A stretch of 64,000 nucleotides of DNA. It comes from Dactylococcopsis salina PCC 8305 (GTDB lineage Bacteria > Cyanobacteriota > Cyanobacteriia > Cyanobacteriales > Rubidibacteraceae). The stretch is taken from NCBI RefSeq assembly GCF_000317615.1, contig NC_019780.1, positions 1,571,840-1,635,839 on the forward strand, read 5' to 3'. Numbering within the stretch: position 1 is the stretch's first letter; each line of letters opens with the position of its first letter. The notes beneath the pieces are model-generated. The model was not told where the DNA came from and ran no database searches. It worked only from the letters and a program-made list of their open reading frames with translations. Shown here one piece after another: positions 43,526 through 52,829 of the stretch. The position numbers and the translations under genes were made by a program.

Positions 43526-45229
43526 CTACCGTCGAGAGGTAAGTTGTAAAAAGACGGTGGCTTTTCTGACTCCAGTTTCTGTTCCTTCGCTGGCAAGGGT
43601 TAAAATTTGAAGATGATCAAATAGGGGTTTTCCCGCCAGTTCAATGATCCGAATGAGAGGGAATTGTTGTTCGAGGAGAGGTTGGCTTTTTTCCCAGTCG
43701 AGATAGAGATAGCCGTCGTTTTCTGGGGGTAACTGTGCGATCGCGCTTTGGAAGGCTTCACGATTGATCAATGAGTCTTCATCTTTAGTGATACCTTGGG
43801 AAATGGCTTCTATAGATGTTCCAAACACTTGGTAATTCTCCATTTTCCCATGAATTCCTTTTACTTCTGCATTCAAACGGACGGGATTTTTTTTCGGGTT
43901 AAAGTTAACATGATTCGCATTGGGTTTAATCACTGTCCAAGCGGTGACTTGTTGTTCTCCTAACTTCAAATTACCGACGCTATAGCCCTCTTGTTTCGCT
44001 TTTTCGTCTAATTGCTCGATCGCGCGTTTTGTCGCTTCTGGGGCGACAGTTTCCGCCACAAATACCCAATTTCCTTCTTTTTCCGCTTCTGTGGGGAGTA
44101 ACGCCACCGCATACTCTCCTTTTACCCAGGGAAAAATCTGATCAGGGATTGAAATCCCTAATCGTTCCTGTAAACTGGCTTCTAATTGTTGACTCACCGC
44201 AGTCGTTGACTCATCCACAGCTAACTGTTGCCAACTGTTCCACAATTGATTTAAATCCACACCAGCGGCGGTGAAAACGCTATCACTGGGAATATAGTTT
44301 AAGGCGTTTATCGGTTGAGTCAAAGCGGGATCGCGGTTTTCTTCTCCTCCTATTCCTAACAATGCGGTTTGGGTTTTTAAGCCATCGGGAGTGAGAGAAA
44401 CCCCAGCTGTGAGGGTGGGTTGATTGTCTTGTAGGGGAAGCGCTGGTTGTTGGGTAATCCAAGCCGCAACGGCGGGTAAGTTTAAGTAAAGTTGACCAAT
44501 GCGAGGATTGGTGATGGTTTTTTGTGCTTTTTGGTAGGGAAGCGCCTGTTCTAAACTTAAACTGGGAACTTGAATGTTGTTAATGGCTTCTCGTAAAACT
44601 TTCGGATGGTTGGCAAATAAGACATGATCACCGACAACAGCGCTGGCTAACGCTCCCGCATTGGGATCAGGGTTGGTTTGTAACGGACGACGATAGGTAA
44701 TGTTGATCCCTTTGTAGCGTTCAAAAACTAAATCGGTGTTGGGAGAAACCGCTTGACGGGAATAATAGGCTTGTAGAAATTCTCTCGCTAATTCTTGATC
44801 GTCGGTGGTGGTGACAAGAAGATAGCCTGGTTGAACGCCGTTGGTGCGATCGCGATCGAAGTCTAAAGCGGTAACAGCGAGGGTGATTTCTTCTCCTAAC
44901 CAGGGTTTAATGTCTCGATCGTAATCTAGTTGACGACTGGCGAGAAATTGTGATTTAATGCGGTCTAATTCTTGACGGGAGCGCGATCGAATCTGTAATG
45001 GCGCTCTTAACTGCCGATAGGCTTCTAATCGATCGACATCCACCACCAAAGAAGCCATAATCGGTGCTTGTTTCGACACAAATTGAGCCGCAGTGGGGGA
45101 TTGAACTACGCCGCCTTTTTCATAAATTAAGGGACTTTTTTGTAATAACCAGTTGAGACTTACGGCAAAAAGTGCCAAGAAAATAAGAGATGCTGTGATT
45201 AAAGTAAGTAAAAAAGAACGAAACTTCAT
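43526..45229 (-). CDS. DUF3352 protein with N-terminal membrane anchor
   Basis: The protein has 567 residues from ATG 45229; an in-frame TTG at 45241 is less likely. One hydrophobic span (FLLTLITASLIFLALFAVSL) anchors a large extracytoplasmic domain. The DUF3352 region covers most of it: MASLVVDVDRLEAYRQLRAP, WLGEEITLAVTALDFD and GYLYLDWEKSQPLLEQQFP. Cyanobacterial members are conserved but uncharacterised. It follows ndhH's start by 101 bp in the same direction, so a shared transcript is possible but not required. Confidence 0.85.
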   Translation of the reverse strand: MKFRSFLLTLITASLIFLALFAVSLNWLLQKSPLIYEKGGVVQSPTAAQFVSKQAPIMASLVVDVDRLEAYRQLRAPLQIRSRSRQELDRIKSQFLASRQLDYDRDIKPWLGEEITLAVTALDFDRDRTNGVQPGYLLVTTTDDQELAREFLQAYYSRQAVSPNTDLVFERYKGINITYRRPLQTNPDPNAGALASAVVGDHVLFANHPKVLREAINNIQVPSLSLEQALPYQKAQKTITNPRIGQLYLNLPAVAAWITQQPALPLQDNQPTLTAGVSLTPDGLKTQTALLGIGGEENRDPALTQPINALNYIPSDSVFTAAGVDLNQLWNSWQQLAVDESTTAVSQQLEASLQERLGISIPDQIFPWVKGEYAVALLPTEAEKEGNWVFVAETVAPEATKRAIEQLDEKAKQEGYSVGNLKLGEQQVTAWTVIKPNANHVNFNPKKNPVRLNAEVKGIHGKMENYQVFGTSIEAISQGITKDEDSLINREAFQSAIAQLPPENDGYLYLDWEKSQPLLEQQFPLIRIIELAGKPLFDHLQILTLASEGTETGVRKATVFLQLTSRR

Positions 45230-45378
45230 ATTTAAAGTCAATAATGATTATTTTTTCTAGCATCTACCATTATTTCAGGAATAGGACGTTCCTCTTCCCC
45301 TGACGTTAAGAAAAATGCGATCGCCAGACGATCTCAGTATTTCACCAGTTATAGTGATTCCAAATAAAAAACAGCAGA

Positions 45379-45436
45379 TCAAAGGTAGTGGGAGCATCTT
45401 GCTCCCTAGTAGCAGCCAAGATGGCTGCACTACGGA
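45379..45436. repeat. Palindromic unit replacing the 5' part of terD
   Basis: GGGAGCATCTTGCTCCC is followed by GTAGCAGCCAAGATGGCTGCACTAC, two adjacent hairpins. They abut directly the point where TerD homology begins (about 45440). A related GGGAGCAATGTTGCTCC lies at 43502. Confidence 0.7.
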
Positions 45437-45439
45437 TCT

Positions 45440-45802
45440 GAACACTCAGTAGAACACATGGGAGACAATCTCACGGGTGCTGGAGAAGGAGACGATGAAG
45501 TTGTCATTGTAAACTTAAAAAAAGTCCCCGATGAGGTGGCGAAATTAGTCTTTGTTGTTACGATTTATGATGCGGATCAACGTCAACAAAACTTTGGACA
45601 AGTAGAAAATGCTTTTGTGCGCGTGGTTGATGTAAAAAGTAAAGAAGAAGTGTTACGGTACGACTTAACCGAAGACTACTCGATCGAAACGGCGCTAATT
45701 ATGGCTGAACTTTATAAAAAAGATGGACAGTGGCGTATGAGTGCGGTTGGCGCTGGTTACGAAGGTGGTTTACAAGCAATTTTAAATCGTTATTATAACT
45801 AG
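45440..45802 (+). pseudogene. terD paralogue lacking its first third
   Basis: The frame reads EHSVEHMGDNLTGAGEGDDE and continues to the normal TerD end (QAILNRYYN). Homology begins about 60-70 residues into the family, so the N-terminal part with the first acidic calcium-binding loop is missing, replaced by a palindromic repeat. An ATG at 45458 could still yield 114 residues. TerD proteins bind calcium and are linked to tellurite, stress and phage resistance. The intact paralogue follows 6 bp downstream, so this was probably a tandem pair. Function is doubtful. Confidence 0.72.
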
Positions 45803-45808
45803 AAAAAA

Positions 45809-46402
45809 ATGGGAATTAATCTACAAAAGGGACAACGGATTTCACTGAAAAAAGAAGCACCTAGCTTAAAAAAATTGATGTGTGGTTTAGGTTGGGATGT
45901 GGTCGATCGATCTAGCGGTTTGACTTCAATGTTTAAGGCCGATTATGATCTAGATGCTTCGGTTTTATGTCTAGATCAAAATGATAAGCTCAAAGGCAAT
46001 TCTAACGTCGTTTATTTTGGTAATCTCAGCCATCAATCAGGCGCAATTACCCATCTTGGGGATAATCTCACAGGAGAAGGAGAAGGGGATGATGAACAAA
46101 TTATTGTTGATTTACCGAATGTTCCCGCAGAAATTTCTAAATTAGTATTTGTAGTTAATATCTATGATGCAGTGAAGCGCAAACATGATTTTGCTCAAGT
46201 AGAAAATGCTTTTGTGCGTTTAGTTGATGTGTCTAATAATCAAGAAATTGCTCGTTATACCCTTTCTGGAAATGATTATCAAGGAAAAACCAGCATGATT
46301 TTAGGGGAAGTTTATCGCCAAGATGACGAATGGAAAATGGCAGCAATTGGCAATGGTTTAGAACTGAACGGGTTACAAGAAGTCGTTAATCATTATTTGT
46401 AG
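45809..46402 (+). CDS. terD: TerD-family stress protein
   Basis: The 197-residue product has the normal TerD length of about 190. It starts MGINLQKGQRISLKKEAPSL, with the conserved GLGWD near residue 29, YDLDASVLCLD near residue 47, and the acidic GDNLTGEGEGDDEQI block that coordinates calcium. QVENAFVRLVDV and ILGEVYRQDDEWKMAAIG finish the fold. TerD proteins are cytosolic and occur in ter operons for tellurite and stress resistance; other ter genes are not in this window. It follows the truncated paralogue closely and is likely transcribed with it. Confidence 0.9.
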   Translation: MGINLQKGQRISLKKEAPSLKKLMCGLGWDVVDRSSGLTSMFKADYDLDASVLCLDQNDKLKGNSNVVYFGNLSHQSGAITHLGDNLTGEGEGDDEQIIVDLPNVPAEISKLVFVVNIYDAVKRKHDFAQVENAFVRLVDVSNNQEIARYTLSGNDYQGKTSMILGEVYRQDDEWKMAAIGNGLELNGLQEVVNHYL

Positions 46403-46438
46403 CGTTAGTTACACCGAAGTCGTCCAAGCAAAGCGCGA

Positions 46439-46600
46439 TTGGACAGCGTTTTCAACGTAACAACTCGTGATCAGCCCGATCGCGTTGAAATGGCTAACTT
46501 AAACCGAATGCCAGGGGCGACTCCCAAAATGGCAGATCAGCAATGGTATAAAGTTGATTATCTTAAACATTTAATCAGTCGATACCACTCGCGCCGCGAT
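46439..46600 (+). pseudogene. Unrecognised gene fragment
   Basis: The frame FNVTTRDQPDRVEMANLNRM, then PGATPKMADQQWYKVDYLKH and LISRYH looks like real coding sequence, with natural composition and no rare stops. It has no proper start, and it runs into the folP fragment in a different frame. I do not recognise the family. It is probably the tail of a gene deleted together with the 5' part of folP. Confidence 0.45.
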
Positions 46601-46605
46601 CGCGC

Positions 46606-46812
46606 CTTATCATTGACCCCGGCATTGGCTTCGGGAAAACCGCCGAATAAAACTTAGAATTATTACGCCAGTTGCATCAGTTTCAAACCTTAGGTGTCCC
46701 GATCTTAATTGGAACCTCTCGCAAAAGTTTTATTGGCAAACTTCTCAATGCAAGCGATCCTAAAAAACGAGTCTGGGGAACCGCTAGCACCTGTTGTGGC
46801 GCGATCGCGCCT
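46606..46812 (+). pseudogene. folP: folP (dihydropteroate synthase) C-terminal fragment
   Basis: The frame gives LIIDPGIGFGKTAE, a TAA stop where the family has Q, then NLELLRQLHQF and GVPILIGTSRKSFIGKLL, DPKKRVWGTASTCC. These are diagnostic of dihydropteroate synthase in folate synthesis, including the sulfonamide-region GTSRKSF. The N-terminal half and the C-terminus are absent. The fragment ends at the IS-end-like repeat at 46801. An intact folP is expected elsewhere. Confidence 0.8.
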
Positions 46813-46832
46813 TTTTCAGCAAACCCTAATTA
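46801..46832. repeat. IS-end-like repeat next to ureF
   Basis: GCGATCGCGCC plus TTTTTCAGCAAACCCTAATTA, identical to the sequence at 62554-62585. Its complement, TTAGGGTTTGCTGAAAAAG, resembles the left end of the remnant at 5694. It joins the folP fragment to the 3' end of ureF and covers the ureF stop codon. Confidence 0.65.
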
Positions 46833-47512
46833 GCAAAGGAACGTTGAGAGAGATGCCCTTGTTCAATTTGGGCAATGTCTAAACTTGGGGCAAACGACCC
46901 CATTTGGGCTAATTGTTTTTGCGCCGCCTCTTCTGAGACTTGTTCCATAGTAGAAGCTAATTCTAACCGCAACTGTTGAGCTTGTATATGTCCTAAAATC
47001 CCTAACCGAATAGCAGCTCCCATTATTCCAGTCACAAAGCCATGAAGATAGGCTAAAGTAGCATCATTTTCCTCTAACCTTGCAGCTCGACTAACCACTG
47101 CAAAAATAATGGGATGTAAGCCATAGCAGGGACTTTCTCTTGATGAGAGGGCTTCTAACTGGGAATCTGACCAGACAGGAGTGGCAACGCTTAACAAAGC
47201 CCGACCACTGCGAAGGAGACTGTCTCGGGTGGTTGCGACCAAAGTTTGTGACCAAAGGTGTTGTTCAATTTGTGCGATCGCGCTGATGTTTCCCTGTTGA
47301 CTCGCGCGATGGGTATGAATTAGGGCAACCAGTTCACTTGCTCCCACCTTTTGCCATAACGCCAGTTCTATCATGTCTCTTAATTCTTGGCTAGAGGTGA
47401 TTTCACCTGTTTGGACAAACGTTTCTAGTCCATGGGAAAGGGTATAAGTTCCCGAAGGAAAAAAAGAATCCGCTAATTGCAGTAAAGCTAACTGTTGAGA
47501 AGATTGCACCAT
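46826..47512 (-). CDS. ureF: Urease accessory protein UreF
   Basis: This 228-residue helical protein acts with UreD and UreG to load nickel into apo-urease and gates UreG GTPase activity. The N-terminus has LLQLADSFFPSGTYTLSHGLE, the UreF signature in the FFPSG variant rather than the common LPVGSFSYSHGLE form. LHGFVTGIMGAAIRLG matches the C-terminal part. It is separated from ureE by a 1.2-kb IS605-type remnant, so it may have lost cotranscription with the rest of the cluster. The stop lies within an IS-end-like repeat and the last residues may therefore not be native. Confidence 0.92.
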   Translation of the reverse strand: MVQSSQQLALLQLADSFFPSGTYTLSHGLETFVQTGEITSSQELRDMIELALWQKVGASELVALIHTHRASQQGNISAIAQIEQHLWSQTLVATTRDSLLRSGRALLSVATPVWSDSQLEALSSRESPCYGLHPIIFAVVSRAARLEENDATLAYLHGFVTGIMGAAIRLGILGHIQAQQLRLELASTMEQVSEEAAQKQLAQMGSFAPSLDIAQIEQGHLSQRSFAN

Positions 47513-47566
47513 GATTTAATGGCTATGATGAGTTTGACTTCTCCTCGCTCTAAAGAGACGAGGATT

Positions 47567-48490
47567 CTAAGAGGTGGCTTCGCAACGGGTTAAAAACCTC
47601 GTTGCTCCGCTCTTTCTCTTAGAGTTCCAGATGTACAGTCTGGATGGCAGAGTCAAAGCTGCCCTACTGACCTTGACTAGACTTATGCCTAGTTGTATCT
47701 CTACTTTTCTTAAGATATTAGCTGCTGCGTTTGCATCAGCATTTACAATTCTTCCCGTTGAATCCTTATAGCAACCTCTCGTTACTCGTTTTCCTGACGG
47801 TTGCCACCTTTCGGGTTTTTCGCCGAATGTCGGGGGCAAATCACGGTCTAGAAAGCTCGACTTAGAAGTATAAGATTCTTCAGTTTCTACAAACTCAATT
47901 CCATTTTCCTCTGCTAATTGTTGAATCCGATTCTTTAACTTAGCTGTGGGAATCTGGACAAAGTTTTGATTATTTTGGTGTCCTATATTGATCCCTTGAC
48001 GCTGACCTTTATTCCAACCGAAAACGATGATTCCTATATCCTTAATAAGGCAATAATTAACTACCATCTTCGCCGCTTTATTGTTTTTCCTAGCGGGATT
48101 CTAATTTGACCATCTTTGAGTTTTAGGGCTTGTTTTGGGTAGGAAGCAACCGCCATTCCTCCCTTATCTCTATAACTTGGAAGTTTGGGATGCTTATCAA
48201 TTGTTCCTTCAAAAAAGGCTTCTCTTAATCCTTGATAGGACTTAAAAGATTCAGCAACACTTCTTAGAATCTGTTGAGAACACGCTCGAGTGAAGAGCTT
48301 TGAAGTTGACCTGTTGTTTTAACTCTTTCTCTAAATCATACTTCCCAATGATTCTTTTCTCATTAAAGAAAGTTTGACGAGCCAGATATATCCCACAATT
48401 AGTGAGATTATTAGCCGTATAGCAAATATGTTCTAATATAGGAATTAAGTCAGAGCTTGGTTTAATTCGATTTGGCTGACATCCATACAT
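47567..48490 (-). pseudogene. tnpB: tnpB (IS605 OrfB) with internal deletion and frameshift
   Basis: The start ATG 48490 gives MYGCQPNRIKPSSDLIPILE, the N-terminus of cyanobacterial TnpB. A frameshift near 48292 moves to SQQILRSVAESFKSYQGLRE and ALKLKDGQIRIPLG. Then about 100 residues including the first RuvC aspartate region are missing. The frame resumes at VVNYCLIKDIGIIVFGWNKG and NNQNFVQIPTAKL, ESYTSKSSFLDRD and the final NADANAAANILRKV. The zinc-finger cysteines before that are partly absent. TnpB is an RNA-guided nuclease ancestral to Cas12; this copy cannot be active. The element's guide RNA would start near its 3' end (about 47520-47600). Confidence 0.85.
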
Positions 48491-48547
48491 AGGCGTTCTA
48501 AAATAATGCTAAAATTATTATAACATAACTCAAGTCATTGACAAGAT

Positions 48548-48700
48548 ATGAAAAAAGAACAATTTTCCATTCGGATAGAAGTAGGGAGACTTGAAAAGTT
48601 GAGACTATATGCAAGACATAAAAGAAAAACAATGACTCAGCTAGTAGAGGACTGGATTGATACTTTAGAAATGCCGAATTACAAGGACACAGAAGGCTAA
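48548..48700 (+). CDS. Small ribbon-helix-helix-like protein next to tnpB
   Basis: The ORF has 50 codons: MKKEQFSIRIEVGRLEKLRL, then YARHKRKTMTQLVEDWIDTLE. A short beta strand (FSIRIE) followed by two helices is the pattern of ribbon-helix-helix DNA-binding proteins such as CopG/Arc/MobC-like regulators. It is divergent from tnpB with 57 bp between starts, inside the element. It may repress tnpB or be a passenger regulator. No toxin gene is next to it. No strong ribosome binding site is seen. Confidence 0.6.
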   Translation: MKKEQFSIRIEVGRLEKLRLYARHKRKTMTQLVEDWIDTLEMPNYKDTEG

Positions 48701-48729
48701 AGCCTTTAAGTGTCATTCATCCCTCGATT

Positions 48730-49236
48730 TCAAATCGAGGGCTTTCTGGCTGAGTTACTGTAAAAAGTCAATGTATCGGCTTGGTATTCCTCATAACGAA
48801 TTTCTAAGCCCGGAATCCCCAAGGAGTGAATTAGGGCTTCCATCATTTTTGGTTCTGTCACCAGTTTGATATAAAGGCAGTTTTCTTGAACCTGAATGGG
48901 ATAATGATGATTCCCTAAAACGTGACCAAAATTAATAAAATCCTGAAGTTGATAAGGTCTCTGAGAATCCCATTGCACAACCATCACCGTTTCCCGTTGT
49001 AACGAAATCAGCAACCAATGTCCTTGATCCGTTTGAAAAATATCACCCTCTCGTAAAGACTGAAATCGCTCTTTAATAATGCCTATGGGGTTTCCTTGTC
49101 GGGTTTGGGTATAAATGCGCCCTTTACGGTTCTCTTCTGGGGTAATTTCTACCTCTAAATAAGTTTTTTGCTGAATTTGATGCTTTAACTCAGGATGATC
49201 TTGAATATTGCCGAAATAATGACGGGCTGTCCACAT
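48730..49236 (-). CDS. ureE: Urease accessory protein UreE (nickel metallochaperone)
   Basis: UreE delivers nickel to the urease activation complex. The 168-residue protein has a short N-terminal peptide-binding domain and a metal-binding domain with FGHVLGNHHYPIQVQENCLY, in which the conserved GNHH histidine would bind nickel. The histidine-rich tail of some UreE proteins is absent. The last codons (ARKPSI) are read through the hairpin of the adjacent IS605-type element, so the native C-terminus was probably replaced. It shares one base with the ureD stop region (49236). Confidence 0.88.
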   Translation of the reverse strand: MWTARHYFGNIQDHPELKHQIQQKTYLEVEITPEENRKGRIYTQTRQGNPIGIIKERFQSLREGDIFQTDQGHWLLISLQRETVMVVQWDSQRPYQLQDFINFGHVLGNHHYPIQVQENCLYIKLVTEPKMMEALIHSLGIPGLEIRYEEYQADTLTFYSNSARKPSI

Positions 49237-50075
49237 TACTTGGGTATCTCCGGTAACGTTGGTAATCCTAAAAAATGGCGAAAGAGACTGACCGCTTCCT
49301 TGATATAGTAGAGACTATCACTAGCATGACTGGCTAGTAAACGAATCAGTAATCCTTCACAGTTGGGTAGGGTTGAAACCCCTACTTTCAAATCCTTGCT
49401 GTAGTCTTTTAGCAATATTTGTAATTTCTCTTGTAAGACAGATAGTGTAATTGCCTTCGGGGGGACTAAATAAAGCGTTCCCATAATCGGCAATGCTGCT
49501 AAAAGATGACTCTTTCTCAAGGGATTTTTCTTGCCCAATAGTTGACCTGAATCTTGAAAAAGACATTTCCCCTGTTGATTCTTCACAATGAATTGATTAC
49601 TGTAATGGCGAAATTGATAAGATTCTCCTCGCGCAAGCCGTCCGGGGATAAGAATTTCACTGATGGCAAATCCTGAGTTGTCAGCAATGGTAATTTCCGA
49701 TTTTTGCTGAAAACAAGCATCTTGATAAAGGATAATGGGCTCTGGTAGCCATTCTAGAAAAGCCCCCTCAGCAAGAGTAACGCAATGGGTTAATTGTGCT
49801 GATTGTTCAAGGTTAGGCATGGTATGAACTTTAGTCGCCGCTTGATCTGTAAGAAATAAATGGCTATTTTTGGCAAGGGTGATTTCACCAAAACAGCGAT
49901 CGCCTGCTAGCCAGCCCGGCGCAGTATTCATCAGATAGAGATAAAGACAGTGTCGATCCTTAGAAGATAGCATCAGAGGGGGAGACAGACGAAACGGATA
50001 GGTTGCATAAGTCCGCATGGCTTGGGAATAACCTTGAACATCTTCACCCACTTTTAACTGTAAATGTAGAGTCAT
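49236..50075 (-). CDS. ureD: Urease accessory protein UreD (UreH)
   Basis: The 279-residue UreD bridges urease and UreF-UreG and channels nickel. Marks are [14 protein letters not shown] near residue 53, [15 protein letters not shown] near residue 76, and [20 protein letters not shown], the most conserved UreD block. The [11 protein letters not shown] form differs from the more usual TTQAxxKxY and goes with the variant UreF and UreC motifs here. It starts at ATG 50075, overlapping the end of ureG by 4 bp, so translation is probably coupled. Confidence 0.9.
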   Translation of the reverse strand: MTLHLQLKVGEDVQGYSQAMRTYATYPFRLSPPLMLSSKDRHCLYLYLMNTAPGWLAGDRCFGEITLAKNSHLFLTDQAATKVHTMPNLEQSAQLTHCVTLAEGAFLEWLPEPIILYQDACFQQKSEITIADNSGFAISEILIPGRLARGESYQFRHYSNQFIVKNQQGKCLFQDSGQLLGKKNPLRKSHLLAALPIMGTLYLVPPKAITLSVLQEKLQILLKDYSKDLKVGVSTLPNCEGLLIRLLASHASDSLYYIKEAVSLFRHFLGLPTLPEIPK

Positions 50076-50704
50076 AGCGAAACCGAATCAACAAATAATA
50101 AGGTTTGGAAAATAAATTCCATCACAGAAGATAAGCCCTCCCCAGTTTTACAGTTGGTGTAAATAACAGGTTTTCCTTGCCGATTGGCAGTTGCTTCTTC
50201 TCGAATTATCTTGAGATCTGCCCCTACGTATGGCGCTAAATCAATTTTATTAATCACCACTAAATCAGCTTGCGTAAAGCCAGGGCCGCGCTTAGAAGGA
50301 ATATCATCTCCTGCCCCCACATCAAGGACAAAAATATAGGCATCTACCAAATCATAGCTAAACGTTGAGGCTAAATTATCGCCACCACTTTCCACTAAAA
50401 TTAAATCTAGGTCTGGAAAGCGTTTTTCTAAATCAGCGATCGCGAGTAAATTCATAGAAGGATCTTCACGAATCGCCGTATGAGGGCAACTTCCTGTTTC
50501 TACCCCCCAAATGCGGTCTGGCGGCAACAAACTCCCCCGTTTCAATCGATCCGCGTCTTGCTGAGTGAGTAAATCATTGGTGACAATTGCCAACTCAATC
50601 TCCTTTTCTCGGAGTCGTGGGACTAAGTTTTCAATTAACGCTGTTTTCCCACTCCCCACGGGGCCACCAATCCCTAAGCGAGCAACAGAAGGGCTTTCCA
50701 TCAT
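50072..50704 (-). CDS. ureG: Urease accessory GTPase UreG
   Basis: UreG hydrolyses GTP to drive nickel insertion into urease. The product has 210 residues with P-loop [13 protein letters not shown] at about residues 11-23, the metal-binding [10 protein letters not shown] motif (Cys-Pro-His) near residue 73, [13 protein letters not shown], and [13 protein letters not shown] for guanine recognition. The usual GCPH is SCPH here, with the nickel-binding Cys-Pro-His kept. It starts 8 bp after ureC and overlaps ureD by 4 bp. Confidence 0.95.
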   Translation of the reverse strand: MMESPSVARLGIGGPVGSGKTALIENLVPRLREKEIELAIVTNDLLTQQDADRLKRGSLLPPDRIWGVETGSCPHTAIREDPSMNLLAIADLEKRFPDLDLILVESGGDNLASTFSYDLVDAYIFVLDVGAGDDIPSKRGPGFTQADLVVINKIDLAPYVGADLKIIREEATANRQGKPVIYTNCKTGEGLSSVMEFIFQTLLFVDSVSL

Positions 50705-50712
50705 TTTTTACC

Positions 50713-52419
50713 TCAACGGAACATATAAAGTCGTCCTAAAGAAACGCGATCAACGGGATCACAGGTTGCAATTTCCCCATCCACTCGCACTTGGAAGGTA
50801 TCAGGATCTACCTCAATTTCGGGACAAGCGGTATTATGCTTTAAGTCTGCTTTACTCAGTTGACGAGTATTCTGCACAGGTAAGAAGGCTTTTTGTAAGC
50901 CCAAGCGGTCAGCAATCCCATAATCAAGTGCTGATTGCGTCACAAAACAGGCAGAAGTGGCAGCGGCTGCTGTGCCATGGCTTCCCCATTGCGATCGATA
51001 TAAAATTGGCTCACAAGTCATCAGTGAGGCATTCGATTCTCCCATCGCAGACCATGCAATAAAGCCTCCTTTAATAATCACTTCTGGCTTAATCCCAAAA
51101 AATCCCGGTTGCCAAAGCACAATGTCTGCCATTTTCCCTGTTTCTAATGAACCGACATGATCAGCAATCCCATAGGTAATCGCAGGATTAATCGTATATT
51201 TGGCTAGGTAGCGCAGAATCCGTTGGTTATCATTGCGGTCATTATCTTCGGGAAGGGGGCCCCGTTGATCCTTCATTTTGGAAGCAAGTTGCCATGTGCG
51301 ACAAATAACCTCGCCAATGCGTCCCATCCCTTGGCTATCGGATCCCATCATTGTGATACTGCCAAGATCATGAAGAATATCCTCAGCAGCAATGGTTTCT
51401 GCACGAATCCGAGATTCTGCAAAGGCAACATCTTCAGGAATACGACGGTTGAGATGATGACACACCATCACCATATCTAAATGTTCATCAAACGTATTAA
51501 CTGTATAGGGATTTGTGGGATTAGTCGAAGAAGGAAGACAGTTAGCAATTCCAGCAACTTTAATAATATCAGGAGCATGACCTCCTCCTGCCCCTTCTGC
51601 ATGATACATATGAATGGTACGTCCCGCGATCGCGCTTAAGGTATCTTCCACATACCCTGATTCATTAAGGGTATCTGTATGCAGTTGCACCTGAAAATCA
51701 TAAGTATCGGCTACCTGCAAGCATTGATCAATGGTAGCTGGCATTGCCCCCCAGTCTTCATGGATTTTTAGCCCGATCGCGCCTCCTAATATCTGTTCTA
51801 CTAAACTTGACGGCAAACTGGAACTGCCTTTGCCAATAAAGCCAAAATTAATGGGAAAGTCTTCAGACGCTCGCAACATCATCTCTAAATTGCGTCTGCC
51901 ACTAGAACAAATTCCCACAGTGACTGGTCCTAATCCCCCTCCTATCATCGTCGTAATGCCACTGGATAAGGCTTCTGGACATAATCCAGCACTATCAAAA
52001 TGAACATGACCATCTAACCCCCCAGCCGTGGCAATTAATCCTTCTCCTGCACGGACATCTGTATTGGCACTAACAATTAAGTTGGGATCTACTCCATCCA
52101 TAATGCCAGGATTCCCAGCTTTGCCAATGCCAGCAATTTTGCCATTTTTGATCCCAATATCCCCTTTAATAACGCCCAGTACAGGATCCATTACCGTTAC
52201 ATTCGTAATTACAAAGTCTAGCGCCCCTTCGGCAGCCGTTACCCCAGCAGCTAACCCCAAACCATCTCTGAGGGTTTTACCGCCACCAAAAACACATTCA
52301 TCCCCATAAGTGGTAAAATCCTGTTCTACTTCAGCAACTAATGAGGTATCGGCTAACCGAATCCGATCCCCTGTGGTGGGACCAAATAATTCGGCATATC
52401 GTTCACGACTAATTCGCAT
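50713..52419 (-). CDS. ureC: Urease alpha subunit (catalytic)
   Basis: This subunit hydrolyses urea to ammonia and carbamate at a dinuclear nickel centre. The 568-residue length is standard. Nickel ligands are placed as expected: His138 and His140 (GGLDGHVHF), carbamylated Lys218 ([10 protein letters not shown]), His247 ([11 protein letters not shown]), His273 ([10 protein letters not shown]) and the late aspartate in [11 protein letters not shown]. The flap [20 protein letters not shown] carries the catalytic histidine. The segment after His140 reads [20 protein letters not shown] instead of the usual ICPQQ-x-EAL, placing it in a divergent urease branch. It follows ureB by 18 bp. Confidence 0.97.
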   Translation of the reverse strand: MRISRERYAELFGPTTGDRIRLADTSLVAEVEQDFTTYGDECVFGGGKTLRDGLGLAAGVTAAEGALDFVITNVTVMDPVLGVIKGDIGIKNGKIAGIGKAGNPGIMDGVDPNLIVSANTDVRAGEGLIATAGGLDGHVHFDSAGLCPEALSSGITTMIGGGLGPVTVGICSSGRRNLEMMLRASEDFPINFGFIGKGSSSLPSSLVEQILGGAIGLKIHEDWGAMPATIDQCLQVADTYDFQVQLHTDTLNESGYVEDTLSAIAGRTIHMYHAEGAGGGHAPDIIKVAGIANCLPSSTNPTNPYTVNTFDEHLDMVMVCHHLNRRIPEDVAFAESRIRAETIAAEDILHDLGSITMMGSDSQGMGRIGEVICRTWQLASKMKDQRGPLPEDNDRNDNQRILRYLAKYTINPAITYGIADHVGSLETGKMADIVLWQPGFFGIKPEVIIKGGFIAWSAMGESNASLMTCEPILYRSQWGSHGTAAAATSACFVTQSALDYGIADRLGLQKAFLPVQNTRQLSKADLKHNTACPEIEVDPDTFQVRVDGEIATCDPVDRVSLGRLYMFR

Positions 52420-52437
52420 CCTTTCTGTTCCTTCAAG

Positions 52438-52824
52438 CTAGTTAAATCCGTTTTCCTCAGCCTTTTTTAGGGCTTGTTTTCGCGCCATTTCTTCTTGGCA
52501 ATTCCCATTCACTAAATTATTTAATCCGATAACTGTTTTGTCGCCCCCCAAAGCCACTAAGGTAACTTCTTTCGTGTCGCCAGGTTCAAATCTCACTGCC
52601 GTTCCAGCAGGGATATCAAGGCGAAATCCTAGAGCTTTTTTTCGGTCAAATTTTAAGGCGCGATTAACTTCAAAAAAGTGATAATGTGACCCAACTTGAA
52701 TCGGTCGATCTCCTTCATTAGCCACTCTGATTTGACAACTTTCGCGATTTTTATTGAGTTCAATCTCTCCTTCAACACAATCAATTTGACCGGGAAATTC
52801 AAAGGGAAATGAGCTTTCTGTCAT
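52438..52824 (-). CDS. ureB: Urease beta subunit
   Basis: This structural subunit of urease has 128 residues (typical 101-130). Marks are [57 protein letters not shown] and the [10 protein letters not shown] end of the core. A C-terminal 20-residue helical extension ([18 protein letters not shown]) goes beyond the minimal family. It lies 5 bp after ureA and is clearly in the same operon. No fusion with ureA is present. Confidence 0.96.
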   Translation of the reverse strand: MTESSFPFEFPGQIDCVEGEIELNKNRESCQIRVANEGDRPIQVGSHYHFFEVNRALKFDRKKALGFRLDIPAGTAVRFEPGDTKEVTLVALGGDKTVIGLNNLVNGNCQEEMARKQALKKAEENGFN

Positions 52825-52829
52825 TAATA

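Larger units (their letters stand above)
47520..48745. mobile_element. IS200/IS605-type element remnant within the urease cluster
   Basis: The unit is bounded by a CTCCTCG..CGAGGA hairpin at about 47541-47562 and a CCCTCGATTTCAAATCGAGGG hairpin at 48721-48741, positions where IS605 elements have subterminal hairpins. It contains a decayed tnpB and a divergent small ORF, but no tnpA (HUH transposase). It lies between ureF and ureE. The ureE stop codon is inside the right-hand hairpin. Confidence 0.75.

Noticed and set aside
48498-48716. Leftward 72-codon ORF at the end of the IS605-type remnant
   Set aside because: It is antisense to the better-supported ribbon-helix-helix frame and has no family resemblance.
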